The notes below the pieces were generated by a model. That model ran no database searches. It was given only the letters and a program-made list of their open reading frames with translations, and had not been told where the DNA came from. Of a stretch of DNA of 64,000 bases, positions 26,212-35,197 are shown in pieces (position 1 is the first letter of the stretch; every line of letters starts with the position of its first letter). Source of the DNA: Kiloniellales bacterium (GTDB lineage: Bacteria > Pseudomonadota > Alphaproteobacteria > Kiloniellales > JAKSBE01); NCBI GenBank assembly GCA_030066685.1, contig JASJBF010000031.1:124001-188000 (forward strand). The letters run 5' to 3'. Position numbers and translations under genes: made by a program.

Positions 26212-27522
26212 CTACGACTGGCCCCTCAGGTCGATGACGCGGCGGGCCTTGCCGACGGAGCGTTCGACCTGGCCCGGGTCGGTGACCTTGATCCGGGCGG
26301 TCACGCCGACCAGGCTTTTGATGTGCTGGGCCAGCTCCTTGGCCTGGGCGTCGCGGCCGTCGCCTTCGGGCAGGTCGGCGCGGGCCTCGACCAGGATAAT
26401 CATCTCGTCCATGCGGCCCTCGCGGCGCAGCTCGATCTGGTAGTGCGGAGCCAGGCCCTCGCACTTCAGGATCATCTCCTCGATCTGGGTCGGGAAGACG
26501 TTGACCCCGCGCACGATCATCATGTCGTCGCTGCGGCCGGTGACCTTCTCCATGCGCCGCAGGCTCCGCGCCGTGCCAGGCAGGAGGCGGGTCAGGTCGC
26601 GGGTCCGGTAGCGGACCACCGGCATGGCCTCCTTGGTCAGCGATGTAAAGACCAGCTCGCCGATCTCGCCGTCGGGCAGGACCTCGCCGGTCACCGGATC
26701 GATGATCTCGGGATAGAAGTGATCCTCCCAGACGTGCAGGCCGTCCTTGGTCTCGACGCATTCGTTGGCGACTCCGGGGCCCATGACCTCCGAGAGGCCG
26801 TAGATGTCGACCGCGTGCATGTCGAAGGTCTGCTCGATCTCGCGGCGCATCGACTCGGTCCAGGGCTCGGCACCGAAGATCCCGACCTTGAGGGAGGAGG
26901 CGCGGGGGTCGAAGCCCTGGTTCCGGAACTCGTCCAGGATCGAGAGCATGTAGGAGGGGGTCACCATGATGACCTCGGGCGCGAAGTCCCGGATCAGCTG
27001 GACCTGGCGCTCGGTCATGCCGCCGGAAACCGGGATCACGGTGCAGCCCAGTTTCTCGGCGCCGTAGTGGGCGCCGAGACCGCCGGTGAAGAGGCCGTAG
27101 CCGTAGGCGACGTGGACCTTGTCGCCGCGCCGGCCGCCCGAGGCGCGGATCGAGCGCGCCACCACCTGGGCCCAGACCTCGACGTCGTTCCGAGTGTAGC
27201 CGACCACCGTCGGCTTGCCCGTGGTGCCGGAGGAGGCGTGGATGCGCACCACCTGCTCGCGCGGGACCGCGAACATGCCGAAGGGATAGTTGACGCGCAA
27301 GTCGTCCTTGGTGGTAAAGGGGAAGGCCGCCAAGTCTTCGAGCGATTTCAGATCGTCCGGGTGTACCCCCTTGACGTCGAACGCTTTCTTGTAGTGCGGC
27401 ACGTGGTCGTAGGCGCGCCTCAGGCTGGCCTGCATGCGCTCCAGCTGCAGCGCGGCGATCTCGTCCCGCGAGGCCTTCTCGATGTGCTCCAGGTCCGCCC
27501 GTTGCGGCGTCAGATCCTCCAT
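26212..27522 (-). CDS. paaK: Phenylacetate-CoA ligase
   Basis: A 436-residue adenylate-forming enzyme that activates phenylacetate to phenylacetyl-CoA in the cytoplasm, the first step of the aerobic paa pathway. The AMP-binding motif SSGTTGKPTVVGYTRND is at about residues 95-112. Further PaaK marks are YGLFTGGLGAHYGAEK, VDIYGLSEVMGPGVA, YRTRDLTRLLPG and MMIVRGVNVFPTQIEE. Length matches PaaK. It stands with paaJ, paaI and paaG on the minus strand, separated from paaJ by 203 bp containing an interspersed repeat. Confidence 0.95.
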   Translation of the reverse strand: MEDLTPQRADLEHIEKASRDEIAALQLERMQASLRRAYDHVPHYKKAFDVKGVHPDDLKSLEDLAAFPFTTKDDLRVNYPFGMFAVPREQVVRIHASSGTTGKPTVVGYTRNDVEVWAQVVARSIRASGGRRGDKVHVAYGYGLFTGGLGAHYGAEKLGCTVIPVSGGMTERQVQLIRDFAPEVIMVTPSYMLSILDEFRNQGFDPRASSLKVGIFGAEPWTESMRREIEQTFDMHAVDIYGLSEVMGPGVANECVETKDGLHVWEDHFYPEIIDPVTGEVLPDGEIGELVFTSLTKEAMPVVRYRTRDLTRLLPGTARSLRRMEKVTGRSDDMMIVRGVNVFPTQIEEMILKCEGLAPHYQIELRREGRMDEMIILVEARADLPEGDGRDAQAKELAQHIKSLVGVTARIKVTDPGQVERSVGKARRVIDLRGQS

Positions 27523-27600
27523 GGCGCTCTCCCTCGTAATCCGTCCCAGTTGGATGGCTCCTTTTCAGCCTTCATGTCCCGCAGGTGGCCTTCGCAACCC

Positions 27601-27677
27601 TGTCATCACCGGACTTGATCCGGTGATCCATGGCGCAGGCGTCTCGATGGATACCCGGGTCAAGCCCGGGGATGACA
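27601..27677. repeat. Interspersed palindromic repeat, copy A
   Basis: Begins TGTCATCACCGGACTTGATC and ends CGGGTCAAGCCCGGGGATGACA. It has nested CCGG-TTGA-CCGG type stems and the linker ATCCATGGCGCAG that recurs in the copies at 29.4 and 34.2 kb. Located between paaK and paaJ. No coding content. Confidence 0.75.
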
Positions 27678-27725
27678 GCGAGACGGTGGTTGACGTCAGT
27701 GCGACGACGGATGGCTCGCATTGCC

Positions 27726-28928
27726 TCACGCCCGCTCCAGCAGGAGCGCGATGCCCTGGCCGACGCCAATGCACATGGTGCAAAGGGCGTGCCGGGCATC
27801 GCGTTCCCTGAGCTCGAGGGCCGCGGTCAGGGCCAGGCGGGCGCCGCTCATGCCCAGTGGGTGGCCGAGGGCGATGGCGCCGCCGTTGGGGTTCACGTGC
27901 TCGGCGTCGTCGGGCAGGCCGAGCTGACGCAGCACGCCGAGGGCCTGGGCGGCGAAGGCCTCGTTGAGTTCGATGACCTCTATCTCCTGGAGCTTGACCC
28001 CCACCCGCTCCAGCAGCTTTTTGGTCGCGGGCGCCGGGCCCATGCCCATGATCCGCGGCGGCACGCCGGCGGTGGCCATGGCGGTCACCTTGGCGATGGG
28101 CTCGAGGCCGTGTTTCTCGGCCGCCTCGGGCGAGGCGATCAGCAGCGCGGCGGCGCCGTCGTTGACCCCCGAGGCGTTGCCCGCGGTGACGCAGCCGCCC
28201 TCGCGGAAGGGCGCCTTGAGGGCCGCCAGCTTCTCCAGGCTGGTCGCCCGTGGATGCTCGTCGCGCTCGACCAGGATCGGATCGCCGCGGCGCTGCGGGA
28301 TCGAGACGGGCACGATCTCCTGGGCCAGGCGGCCGTTCTCCTGGGCCGCCGCAGCGCGCGCCTGGGAGCGCAGGGCGAAGGCGTCCTGGTCCTCGCGGCC
28401 GATCTGGAACTCCTCGGCGACGTTCTCGGCGGTCTCGGGCATGGAATCGATGCCGTACCGGGCCTTGATCGCCTTGTTGACGAAGCGCCAGCCGATGGTG
28501 GTGTCGAAGATCTCGGCCTTGCGGGAGAAGGGCTGGTCGGCCTTGCCCATGACGAAGGGCGCGCGGCTCATGGACTCGACGCCGCCGGCCACTATCACCT
28601 CGGCCTCGCCGCACTTGATCGCCCGGGCCGCGCTGCCGACCGCATCGAGGCCGGAGCCGCAGAGCCGGTTGAAGGTCGCCCCCGCCACGCTGTCGGGCAG
28701 GCCGGCCAGGAGTCCCGCCATGCGCGCGACGTTGCGGTTGTCCTCGCCGGCCTGATTGGCGCAGCCGAGCAGGACGTCGTCGACCGCCTCGCCGGCAACC
28801 TGAGGGACCTTCTCCATAAGCGACTTGATGGCGTGGCCGGCCAGGTCGTCCGGCCGCACCGCGGAGAGGGCGCCGCCGTAGCGGCCGATCGGCGTGCGCA
28901 CGCCGGCGCAGATGTAGGCCTCGCGCAT
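27726..28928 (-). CDS. paaJ: 3-oxoadipyl-CoA/3-oxo-5,6-didehydrosuberyl-CoA thiolase
   Basis: A 400-residue thiolase that cleaves the last paa intermediates to acetyl-CoA and succinyl-CoA. The acylated cysteine is Cys90 in [16 protein letters not shown]. The C-terminal catalytic motifs are [19 protein letters not shown] and [33 protein letters not shown] at the start matches PcaF/PaaJ-type thiolases. Its ATG overlaps the stop of paaI by one base. An upstream extension of the frame is antisense noise within paaI. Confidence 0.93.
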   Translation of the reverse strand: MREAYICAGVRTPIGRYGGALSAVRPDDLAGHAIKSLMEKVPQVAGEAVDDVLLGCANQAGEDNRNVARMAGLLAGLPDSVAGATFNRLCGSGLDAVGSAARAIKCGEAEVIVAGGVESMSRAPFVMGKADQPFSRKAEIFDTTIGWRFVNKAIKARYGIDSMPETAENVAEEFQIGREDQDAFALRSQARAAAAQENGRLAQEIVPVSIPQRRGDPILVERDEHPRATSLEKLAALKAPFREGGCVTAGNASGVNDGAAALLIASPEAAEKHGLEPIAKVTAMATAGVPPRIMGMGPAPATKKLLERVGVKLQEIEVIELNEAFAAQALGVLRQLGLPDDAEHVNPNGGAIALGHPLGMSGARLALTAALELRERDARHALCTMCIGVGQGIALLLERA

Positions 28929-29380
28929 CAGGTCGTTTCCTCCTCTGCCAGCTCCGGGACCAGGTGGCCCTTGATGGTCCGCGAATGGCCGCGGAACTCG
29001 GCGATCGGCACGCCGTCCTGGTTGTCGACGCGGATGTCGTAGATGCCGCTGCGGCCGTTGAGACTGCGCTCCTCGGCGCGGGCGGTCAGGCGGTCGCCCA
29101 GCCTCGCGGGCGCCAGGAAGGTGACGCTGCAGTGCTGGGCCACGGTCACCCTGTTGTAGGCGTTGCAGGCGAAGGCGAAAGCGGAATCGGCCAGGGTGAA
29201 GATCAGTCCGCCATGGCAAATCTCGTGGCCGTTGATCATGCTGTCGGTGACGGTCATCGACAGGGTCGCGGTCCCGGGCCCGACCGCGTCGAGGCTCATG
29301 CCCAGCGCCTGGGAGGCCCGGTCGTCGCGCCACATGGCCTCGGCGCAGCGCCGGGCGAGCTCCTCGGGGGGGACGGTCAT
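28928..29380 (-). CDS. paaI: Hydroxyphenylacetyl-CoA thioesterase
   Basis: A 150-residue hot-dog thioesterase. The features VTDSMINGHEICHGGLIFTLADSAFAFACN, with the catalytic Asp in ADSAF, are diagnostic of PaaI. It releases stalled or dead-end ring-hydroxylated CoA esters of the phenylacetate pathway. It overlaps paaJ by one base, so they are coupled. AGGAAC lies upstream of the ATG. Confidence 0.93.
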   Translation of the reverse strand: MTVPPEELARRCAEAMWRDDRASQALGMSLDAVGPGTATLSMTVTDSMINGHEICHGGLIFTLADSAFAFACNAYNRVTVAQHCSVTFLAPARLGDRLTARAEERSLNGRSGIYDIRVDNQDGVPIAEFRGHSRTIKGHLVPELAEEETT

Positions 29381-29423
29381 GAGGGTTCCTGCCGAGTTCG
29401 CTGACCCTCGACATCCACTCCTC

Positions 29424-29521
29424 TGTCATCCCCGGGGCGCGTACGCGCGGCGCTTCGCGCGACCCGGGGATCCATCGAGCTAGCGGCACCATGGATGCCC
29501 GGATCAAGTCCGGGCATTACA
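29424..29521. repeat. Interspersed palindromic repeat, copy B
   Basis: Starts TGTCATCCCCGGGGCGCG and ends ATGCCCGGATCAAGTCCGGGCATTACA. It is longer than copies A and C because of an inserted GTACGCGCGGCGCTTCGCGC stem. Lies between paaI and paaG. No gene. Confidence 0.75.
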
Positions 29522-29575
29522 GCGAAGTAAGGGACAGACGAGCGTGGGAAACCGGACATCCGCATTGTATGCCCC

Positions 29576-30373
29576 CTATCGTCCCTGGAACACCGGGGCG
29601 CGCTTCTCCATGAAGGCGGCGACGCCCTCGCGGTAGTCGGCGCTGCGGCCGGCCTCGCGCTGCAGGTCGCGCTCGAGGTCGAGCTGGGCATCGAGATCGT
29701 TGTCGAGGGAGGCCTGGATCGCCTGCTTGATCTTGGCCAGGCCGGCGGTCGGCTGGGTCGCCAGGTGGCGGGCCAGCTTCTGCGCCTCGTCCATCAGGGC
29801 CTCGTCGTCGACGGCGCGCCAGACCAGGCCCCAGGCTGCGGCCTGCTCGGCGGTCAGCGTCTCGCCGAGCAGCGCCAGGCCCTTGGCCCGGGCCTCGCCG
29901 ACCAAGCGCGGGAGGCTGTAGGTGCCGCCGCTGTCCGGGACCAGGCCGAGGCGGCAGAAGGCCTGGACGAACTTCGCCGACCTGGCCGCCAGGACGATGT
30001 CGCAGGCCAGGGCGATATTGGCGCCGGCGCCGGCGGCGACCCCGTTGACCGCGCAGATCACCGGCAAGGGCAAGTCCCTGAGCTTGCGAATCAAGGGGTT
30101 GTAGAAGGTCTCTAAGGTGTGGCCGAGGTCCAGCTCGACGTCGCCGGTGACGTTGCGGTCGCCCAGGTCCTGACCGGCGCAAAAGCCGCGGCCGGCGCCG
30201 GTCAGAAGCAGGGCGCGGACGCTTTCCTCGGCCTCGGCCCGTTCAAGCGCGGCACGCAGGGCCAGGTGCATATCCTCGTTGAAGGCATTGAGCTTGTCCG
30301 GGCGGTTGAGGGTGATGACGGCAACGCCGTCGCCGATCTCGCTGAGGATGCTTTCGCTGGTCTCGTCCGTCAT
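29576..30373 (-). CDS. paaG: Epoxyphenylacetyl-CoA isomerase (enoyl-CoA hydratase family)
   Basis: A 265-residue crotonase-fold protein. It shows ITLNRPDKLNAFNEDMHLALRAAL, the oxyanion-hole segment GAGRGFCAGQDLGDR, and LVPDSGGTYSLPRLVGEARA. PaaG converts the ring 1,2-epoxide of phenylacetyl-CoA to the oxepin-CoA. The FCAGQDL and PDSGGT motifs are characteristic. First gene of the minus-strand paa unit; divergent from paaN across a 205-bp regulatory gap. Confidence 0.92.
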   Translation of the reverse strand: MTDETSESILSEIGDGVAVITLNRPDKLNAFNEDMHLALRAALERAEAEESVRALLLTGAGRGFCAGQDLGDRNVTGDVELDLGHTLETFYNPLIRKLRDLPLPVICAVNGVAAGAGANIALACDIVLAARSAKFVQAFCRLGLVPDSGGTYSLPRLVGEARAKGLALLGETLTAEQAAAWGLVWRAVDDEALMDEAQKLARHLATQPTAGLAKIKQAIQASLDNDLDAQLDLERDLQREAGRSADYREGVAAFMEKRAPVFQGR

Positions 30374-30460
30374 GGGCAGGTCCCTTCGCGCGCCTCACCT
30401 CGCTCGCGTCACGCTTTCTCGGTCTTGCCAGGGCGATTGCGTGACAAAGATCTTGAAATG

Positions 30461-30474
30461 ACCGACCGGTCGGT
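30461..30474. promoter_or_regulatory. Perfect palindrome ACCGACCGGTCGGT, candidate PaaR operator
   Basis: A 14-bp exact inverted repeat in the paaG-paaN divergent gap, 87 bp before paaG and 104 bp before paaN, next to the AT-rich TTAATTATT. Such ACCG...CGGT palindromes are typical TetR-family targets, and a TetR gene closes the same cluster. Binding by that protein is inferred. Confidence 0.7.
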
Positions 30475-30578
30475 TAATTATTCTCGGGCAGCGGGAAGCT
30501 GTCAATCGGCCAAATACACTTCCCTGCCGCGGCCCTCGCGGGTTTCCTTGGGCGCGCGATGCTCATAAAGGAAGACTG

Positions 30579-32252
30579 ATGACCGCATTCTACGATACGC
30601 ACCGCGAGCTTCTGGAACAGGCGCTCGAAGCCATTGCAACGCGCGGCTACTGGAGCGCCTATCCCGAATCGCCCAGCAAGCGCGTCTATGGCGAGACCGC
30701 GCCGCAGGACGGGGAGGCCGCCTTCAAGGCCCTTCTGGAAAAGCCCTTCGAGCTGGATCAGCCGGGCGCGGCGGCACGGGTCGGCGCCGAGCGCTCGCCC
30801 TACGGTTTCGACCTCGGCATCACCTATCCCAAGGCGTCGGTCGAAGAACTCATCTCCGCGTCGCGGGCGGCGGCGCCGGGCTGGGGCGCGGCGACGCCCG
30901 AAGACCGCGCCGGGGTCTGCCTCGAGATCCTGCAGCGGGTGAACCGGCGCAGCTTCGAGATGGCCCATGCGGTGATGCATACCACCGGGCAGTCCTTCGT
31001 CATGGCCTTCCAGGCCGGCGGTCCGCATGCCCAGGATCGCGGGCTCGAGGCGGTGGCCTACGCCTACCAGGAGATGGCGCGGGTGCCGCGGGCCGTGCTC
31101 TGGGAGAAGCCCCAGGGCAAGCACGACCCGCTGCGCCTGGACAAGAGCTACCGGATCCTGCCGCGCGGCATCGGTCTGGTGATCGGCTGCTCGACCTTCC
31201 CGACCTGGAACGGCTACCCCGGGCTCTTCGCCAGCCTGGCGACCGGCAACACGGTCATCGTCAAGCCGCACCCCGGCGCCATTCTGCCCCTGGCCATAAC
31301 CGTGAAGATCGCCCGCGAAGTGCTTGAAGAGGCTGGCTTCGATCCCGACGCCGTCCTTCTGGCCGCGGACAGCGCCGAGGCGCCGGTGACCAAGGACCTG
31401 GTGACCCATTCGGCGGTCGCGATCGTCGACTTCACCGGCAGCCCGGCCTTCGGCGACTGGGTCAAGGCCAACGCCGCCGGCGCCCAGGTCTATGCCGAGC
31501 AGGCCGGGGTCAACTCGGTGGTCATCGATTCCACCGACAACTTCAAGGGCCTCTGCCAGAACCTGGCCTTCTCGCTCAGCCTCTATTCCGGCCAGATGTG
31601 CACGGCTCCGCAGAACCTCTACGTGCCCGAAGGCGGGATCGAGACCGAGGACGGCCACAAGTCCTTCGACGAGGTCGCCCAGGGCCTGGCTACCGCGGTC
31701 GACAAGCTGCTGGGCGACCCGGAGCGGGCGGCCGGCGTGCTGGGCGCGGTCCAGAACCCGGCGACCCTGGAGCGGGTGCAGAAGCTCGCGGCCGAGGCCG
31801 GAGCGGCGCTGCTCCGGGCACCGCAGGCGAGCGAAGTCCCCGGCTTCGCCGAGGCGCGGACCCAGAGCCCGGCCCTAATCAAGGCCGAGGCGGGGCGGGG
31901 CGGCGCCTTCACCCAGGAGTGCTTCGGCCCGGTCGCCTTCGTCATCGCCACAAAGGATACGAATCAGTCCATCGCCGAAGCTGCGGGCCTGGCGGCGGAG
32001 AAGGGGGCCATCACTGCCGCGGCCTATTCGGCCGACGACGCCGTCCTCGACAAGGCCGCGGAGGCCTTCGGCAACGCCGGGGTGTCGCTGTCCTGCAACC
32101 TGACCGGCGGCATCTTCGTCAACCAGTCGGCGGCCTTCAGCGACTACCACGTCAGCGGCGCCAACCCGGCGGGCAACGCCTGCCTGACCGACGCTGCCTT
32201 CGTCGCCAACCGCTTCCGGGTGGTGGCGCAGCGCCGGCCCCACGCCGCCTGA
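30579..32252 (+). CDS. paaN: Phenylacetic acid degradation protein PaaN (aldehyde dehydrogenase family)
   Basis: A 557-residue ALDH-superfamily protein of the PaaN type. N-terminal FYDTHRELLEQALEAIATRGYWSAYPESPSK is characteristic. The catalytic Cys341 is in YSGQMCTAPQN, and the nucleotide-binding region includes PRGIGLVIGCSTFPTWNGYPGL. PaaN-like proteins are thought to oxidise the ring-opened semialdehyde where a fused PaaZ is absent; no paaZ is seen here. Followed 15 bp later by paaY, so plus-strand paaNY forms a unit. Confidence 0.92.
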   Translation: MTAFYDTHRELLEQALEAIATRGYWSAYPESPSKRVYGETAPQDGEAAFKALLEKPFELDQPGAAARVGAERSPYGFDLGITYPKASVEELISASRAAAPGWGAATPEDRAGVCLEILQRVNRRSFEMAHAVMHTTGQSFVMAFQAGGPHAQDRGLEAVAYAYQEMARVPRAVLWEKPQGKHDPLRLDKSYRILPRGIGLVIGCSTFPTWNGYPGLFASLATGNTVIVKPHPGAILPLAITVKIAREVLEEAGFDPDAVLLAADSAEAPVTKDLVTHSAVAIVDFTGSPAFGDWVKANAAGAQVYAEQAGVNSVVIDSTDNFKGLCQNLAFSLSLYSGQMCTAPQNLYVPEGGIETEDGHKSFDEVAQGLATAVDKLLGDPERAAGVLGAVQNPATLERVQKLAAEAGAALLRAPQASEVPGFAEARTQSPALIKAEAGRGGAFTQECFGPVAFVIATKDTNQSIAEAAGLAAEKGAITAAAYSADDAVLDKAAEAFGNAGVSLSCNLTGGIFVNQSAAFSDYHVSGANPAGNACLTDAAFVANRFRVVAQRRPHAA

Positions 32253-32267
32253 CCGGGACGCGGTTCC

Positions 32268-32882
32268 GTGGCCCGCGTCTATGCCCTCGACGGACTGACC
32301 CCGGTCATCGATCCCAGCAGCTTCGTCCATCCGACGGCGGTGCTGATCGGCGACGTGATCGTCGGGCGCGGCTGTTATGTCGGGCCGGGCGCGGTGCTGC
32401 GCGGCGACATCGGCCGCCTGGTCATGGGCGACGGCAGCAACCTGCAGGACAACTGCATCGTGCATTGCTTTCCCGGCCGCGATAGCGTGATCGAGGCCGA
32501 CGGCCACGTCGCCCACGGCGCCGTGCTGCACGGCTGCACGGTCAAGCGCAACGCCATGGTCGGGATGAACGCGGTGGTGATGGACGGCGCGGTGATCGGC
32601 GAGGACAGCTTCGTCGGCGCCCTGGCCTTCGTGAAGGCCGGCTTCGAGGTGCCACCGCGCCATCTGGTCGCCGGGGTGCCGGCCAAGGTGGTCCGCGAAT
32701 TGAGCGACGAGGAGATCGGGTGGAAGGCGCGGGGAACCAAGGAATATCAGGAGATTGCCCGGCGCTGCTTGACCGGTTTGAAAGAAGTGCAGCCGCTCGA
32801 GGCGCCGGAGGCCGACCGTCCGCGCTTCGACGCGGGCGATCTCTTGCCCTTGATCGAGACCAAGCTGGGCGAGGGGTCTTGA
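32268..32882 (+). CDS. paaY: Gamma-carbonic-anhydrase-like thioesterase PaaY
   Basis: A 204-residue left-handed beta-helix protein with hexapeptide repeats ([17 protein letters not shown] and onward). Putative zinc-binding histidines lie around residues 66, 80-83 and 88 ([20 protein letters not shown]). GTG start at 32268. PaaY is an accessory thioesterase of the phenylacetate pathway. The C-terminus ([21 protein letters not shown]) matches PaaY rather than the shorter general gamma-CA. Confidence 0.9.
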   Translation: MARVYALDGLTPVIDPSSFVHPTAVLIGDVIVGRGCYVGPGAVLRGDIGRLVMGDGSNLQDNCIVHCFPGRDSVIEADGHVAHGAVLHGCTVKRNAMVGMNAVVMDGAVIGEDSFVGALAFVKAGFEVPPRHLVAGVPAKVVRELSDEEIGWKARGTKEYQEIARRCLTGLKEVQPLEAPEADRPRFDAGDLLPLIETKLGEGS

Positions 32883-32962
32883 AGGGGTCCGGCAGCAGCG
32901 CCGGGCCGGACGAGGCGAACGCGGCAGGCATGACCGCGAAAGGTCAGACAAGGAGGGAGCGA

Positions 32963-34120
32963 ATGTTGAAGAAGCGCAACTTGACGGGGACGCTCGCCGC
33001 GGCGGCGGTGGTCGCCACGGCGATGGCCGGCCCGGGCGCGGCCTGGGCCGAGATCAAGATCGGCTCGGTGCTGGCGGTGACCGGCCCGGCGTCCTTCCTC
33101 GGCGACCCCGAGGAGAAGACGCTGAAGATGTACGTCGAGAAGATCAACGCCGAGGGTGGCGTGCTCGGCGAGAAGCTGGAGCTGGTGATCTACGACGACG
33201 GCGGCGACGCCAAGAAGTCCCGGACCTTCGCGACCCGCCTGATCGAGGAGGACAAGGTCGTCGCCATGGTCGGCGGCTCCACCACCGGGGCGACCATGGC
33301 CATGGTTCCGCTCTTCGAGGAGGCCGAGATCCCCTTCATCTCGCTGGGCGGCGCCGTGGTCATCATCGAGCCGGTGAAGGACTTTGTGTTCAAGACCCCG
33401 CACACCGACCGCATGGCCTGCGAGAAGATCTTCGAGGACATGAAGGCCCGGGGGATCAGCAAGATCGGCATGATCTCGGGCACCGGCGGCTTCGGCAAGT
33501 CGATGCGCGGCCAGTGCCTGGACGTGGCGGGCAGCTACGGCATCGAGGTGGTCGCCGACGAGACCTACGGCCCCAAGGACAGCGACATGACGCCGCAGCT
33601 GACCAACATCAAGAACGCGGCCGGCCTGCAGGCCGTGGTCAACCCCGGCTTCGGCCAGGGCCCGGCGATCGTGACCCGCAACTACGCCCAGCTCGGCATC
33701 TCCGTGCCGCTGTACCAGAGCCACGGTGTCGCTTCGAAGTCCTACATCGAGCTGGCCGGCAAGGCGGCCGAGGGCGTGCGCCTGCCGGCCGCGGCGCTTC
33801 TGGTCGCGGAGAAGCTGCCGGACAGCGACCCGCAGAAGCCGGTGGTGGCCGGCTACAAGAAGGCCTTCGAGGAAAGGTGGAACCAGCCGGTCTCGACCTT
33901 CGGCGGCCACGCCTACGACGGGCTCTTCCTGCTGGTCGAGGCGATGAAGCGCGCCGGTTCCACCGACGGCAAGGCTGTGCGCGACGAGCTGCGCAAGACC
34001 AAGGGCTTCATGGGCACGGCCGGGCTGGTCAATATGTCGGAGAGCGACCACCTGGGGCTCGACCTCAGCGCCTTCCGCATGCTGGAAATCCGCAACGGCG
34101 ACTGGACCCTGGTGGAATAG
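32963..34120 (+). CDS. Branched-chain-amino-acid-type ABC substrate-binding protein (Liv/aromatic acid)
   Basis: A 385-residue periplasmic binding protein of the peripla_BP_6 class. The signal peptide is about residues 1-30 (AAAAVVATAMAGPGAAWA). Family markers are IKIGSVLAVTGPASFLGDPEEKTLKMYVEKINAEGG and DDGGDAKKSRTFATRLIEED. AGGAGGGAG precedes ATG 32963. It directly follows paaY and heads livHMGF-type genes. In other bacteria Liv-type systems next to paa or aromatic genes import aromatic acids, so phenylacetate is a likely ligand; this is inference from position. Confidence 0.9.
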   Translation: MLKKRNLTGTLAAAAVVATAMAGPGAAWAEIKIGSVLAVTGPASFLGDPEEKTLKMYVEKINAEGGVLGEKLELVIYDDGGDAKKSRTFATRLIEEDKVVAMVGGSTTGATMAMVPLFEEAEIPFISLGGAVVIIEPVKDFVFKTPHTDRMACEKIFEDMKARGISKIGMISGTGGFGKSMRGQCLDVAGSYGIEVVADETYGPKDSDMTPQLTNIKNAAGLQAVVNPGFGQGPAIVTRNYAQLGISVPLYQSHGVASKSYIELAGKAAEGVRLPAAALLVAEKLPDSDPQKPVVAGYKKAFEERWNQPVSTFGGHAYDGLFLLVEAMKRAGSTDGKAVRDELRKTKGFMGTAGLVNMSESDHLGLDLSAFRMLEIRNGDWTLVE

Positions 34121-34137
34121 CGGACGCGGACGGCACG

Positions 34138-34171
34138 GGCCGGCATCCTGTCTCGGAGATGCCGGCCTTTT
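34138..34171 (+). terminator. Rho-independent terminator after the binding-protein gene
   Basis: A perfect 10-bp stem GGCCGGCATC / GATGCCGGCC with a 10-nt loop is followed by TTTT. It begins 18 bp after the stop codon. It lies upstream of the permease genes, so it probably lets most transcripts end after the binding protein. Confidence 0.85.
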
Positions 34172-34195
34172 CCGCCTTCCCGTCACCTTCTCAGC

Positions 34196-34271
34196 TGTCA
34201 TGCCCGGGCTTGACCCGGGCATCCATGGCGCAGCGGCACGATGGATTGCCGGGTCAAGCCCGGCAATGACA
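34196..34271. repeat. Interspersed palindromic repeat, copy C
   Basis: Starts TGTCATGCCCGGGCTTGACC and ends GCCGGGTCAAGCCCGGCAATGACA, with internal ATCCATGGCGCAGCGGCACGATGGAT. It is the most symmetrical of the three copies. Located between the terminator and livH. Confidence 0.8.
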
Positions 34272-34322
34272 GAGTGAGGGGGAGCAGGGCGGCTTCCCAA
34301 CCCTCAGGCAGATCCCCGATCG

Positions 34323-35195
34323 ATGTCCGAGTTCCTGCAGTTCGCCTTTTCCGGAATCACCGTCGGCGCGGTTTACGCCATGGTCGCGCTGGGCTTCACC
34401 ATCATCTACAACGCCTCGGACGTGGTGAACTTCGCCCAGGGCGAGTTCGTCATGCTCGGCGGGATGTCGACGGTATTCCTCTCGGCCTTCGGGCTGCCGC
34501 TGCCCCTGGCGGCGCTGCTGGCGATCGTGATCGCGGCGCTGACCGGGGTCGCGCTCAACAAGCTGGTGATCGAGCCGGCCCGGGACGCCTCGGTGGTCAC
34601 CCTGATCATCATCACCATCGGCGCCTCGATCTTCCTGCGCGGCATCGCCCAGGTGATCTTCGACAAGCAGTTCCACCGCCTGCCGTCTTTCTCGGGCGAC
34701 GATCCCATCGCGGTCCTGGGGGCCAGCCTGACCCCGCAGAGCCTCTGGGTCCTGGGCGGGGCGGCGGTGATCGTCGTGCTGCTCTACCTCTTCTTCAACC
34801 GGACGCTCTTCGGCAAGTCGATCCTGGCGACCTCGCACAACCGCCTGGCGGCGCAGCTGGTCGGGGTCAACGTCCGCTTCGTGCTCCTGATCAGCTTCGG
34901 GCTCTCGGCGGCCATCGGCGCGGTGGCCGGGATCCTGGTCACGCCGATCACGCTCACCAGCTACGACGTCGGCACCATGCTGGCGCTCAAGGGCTTCGCG
35001 GCCGCGATGCTGGGCGGCATGGGCAACCCCATCGGCGCCGTGGTCGGCGGCCTGCTGGTCGGCCTCGCCGAGGCCCTGGGCGCCGGCTACCTCAGTTCCG
35101 AGTACAAGGACGCCGTCGCCTTCGTGATCATCCTCGCCGTCCTCTTCTTCCTGCCCCGCGGCCTCTTCGGCAAGGCGGGGACAGAGCGGGTCTAG
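34323..35195 (+). CDS. Branched-chain-type ABC transporter permease (LivH)
   Basis: A 290-residue permease with about eight membrane helices. It starts MSEFLQFAFSGITVGAVYAM and has the LivH markers IIYNASDVVNFAQGEFVMLGG and AAMLGGMGNPIGAVVGGLLVGLAEALG. It forms the channel with LivM. There is no strong ribosome-binding site at the ATG. It follows the terminator and repeat and lies 2 bp from livM. Confidence 0.92.
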   Translation: MSEFLQFAFSGITVGAVYAMVALGFTIIYNASDVVNFAQGEFVMLGGMSTVFLSAFGLPLPLAALLAIVIAALTGVALNKLVIEPARDASVVTLIIITIGASIFLRGIAQVIFDKQFHRLPSFSGDDPIAVLGASLTPQSLWVLGGAAVIVVLLYLFFNRTLFGKSILATSHNRLAAQLVGVNVRFVLLISFGLSAAIGAVAGILVTPITLTSYDVGTMLALKGFAAAMLGGMGNPIGAVVGGLLVGLAEALGAGYLSSEYKDAVAFVIILAVLFFLPRGLFGKAGTERV

Positions 35196-35197
35196 CG

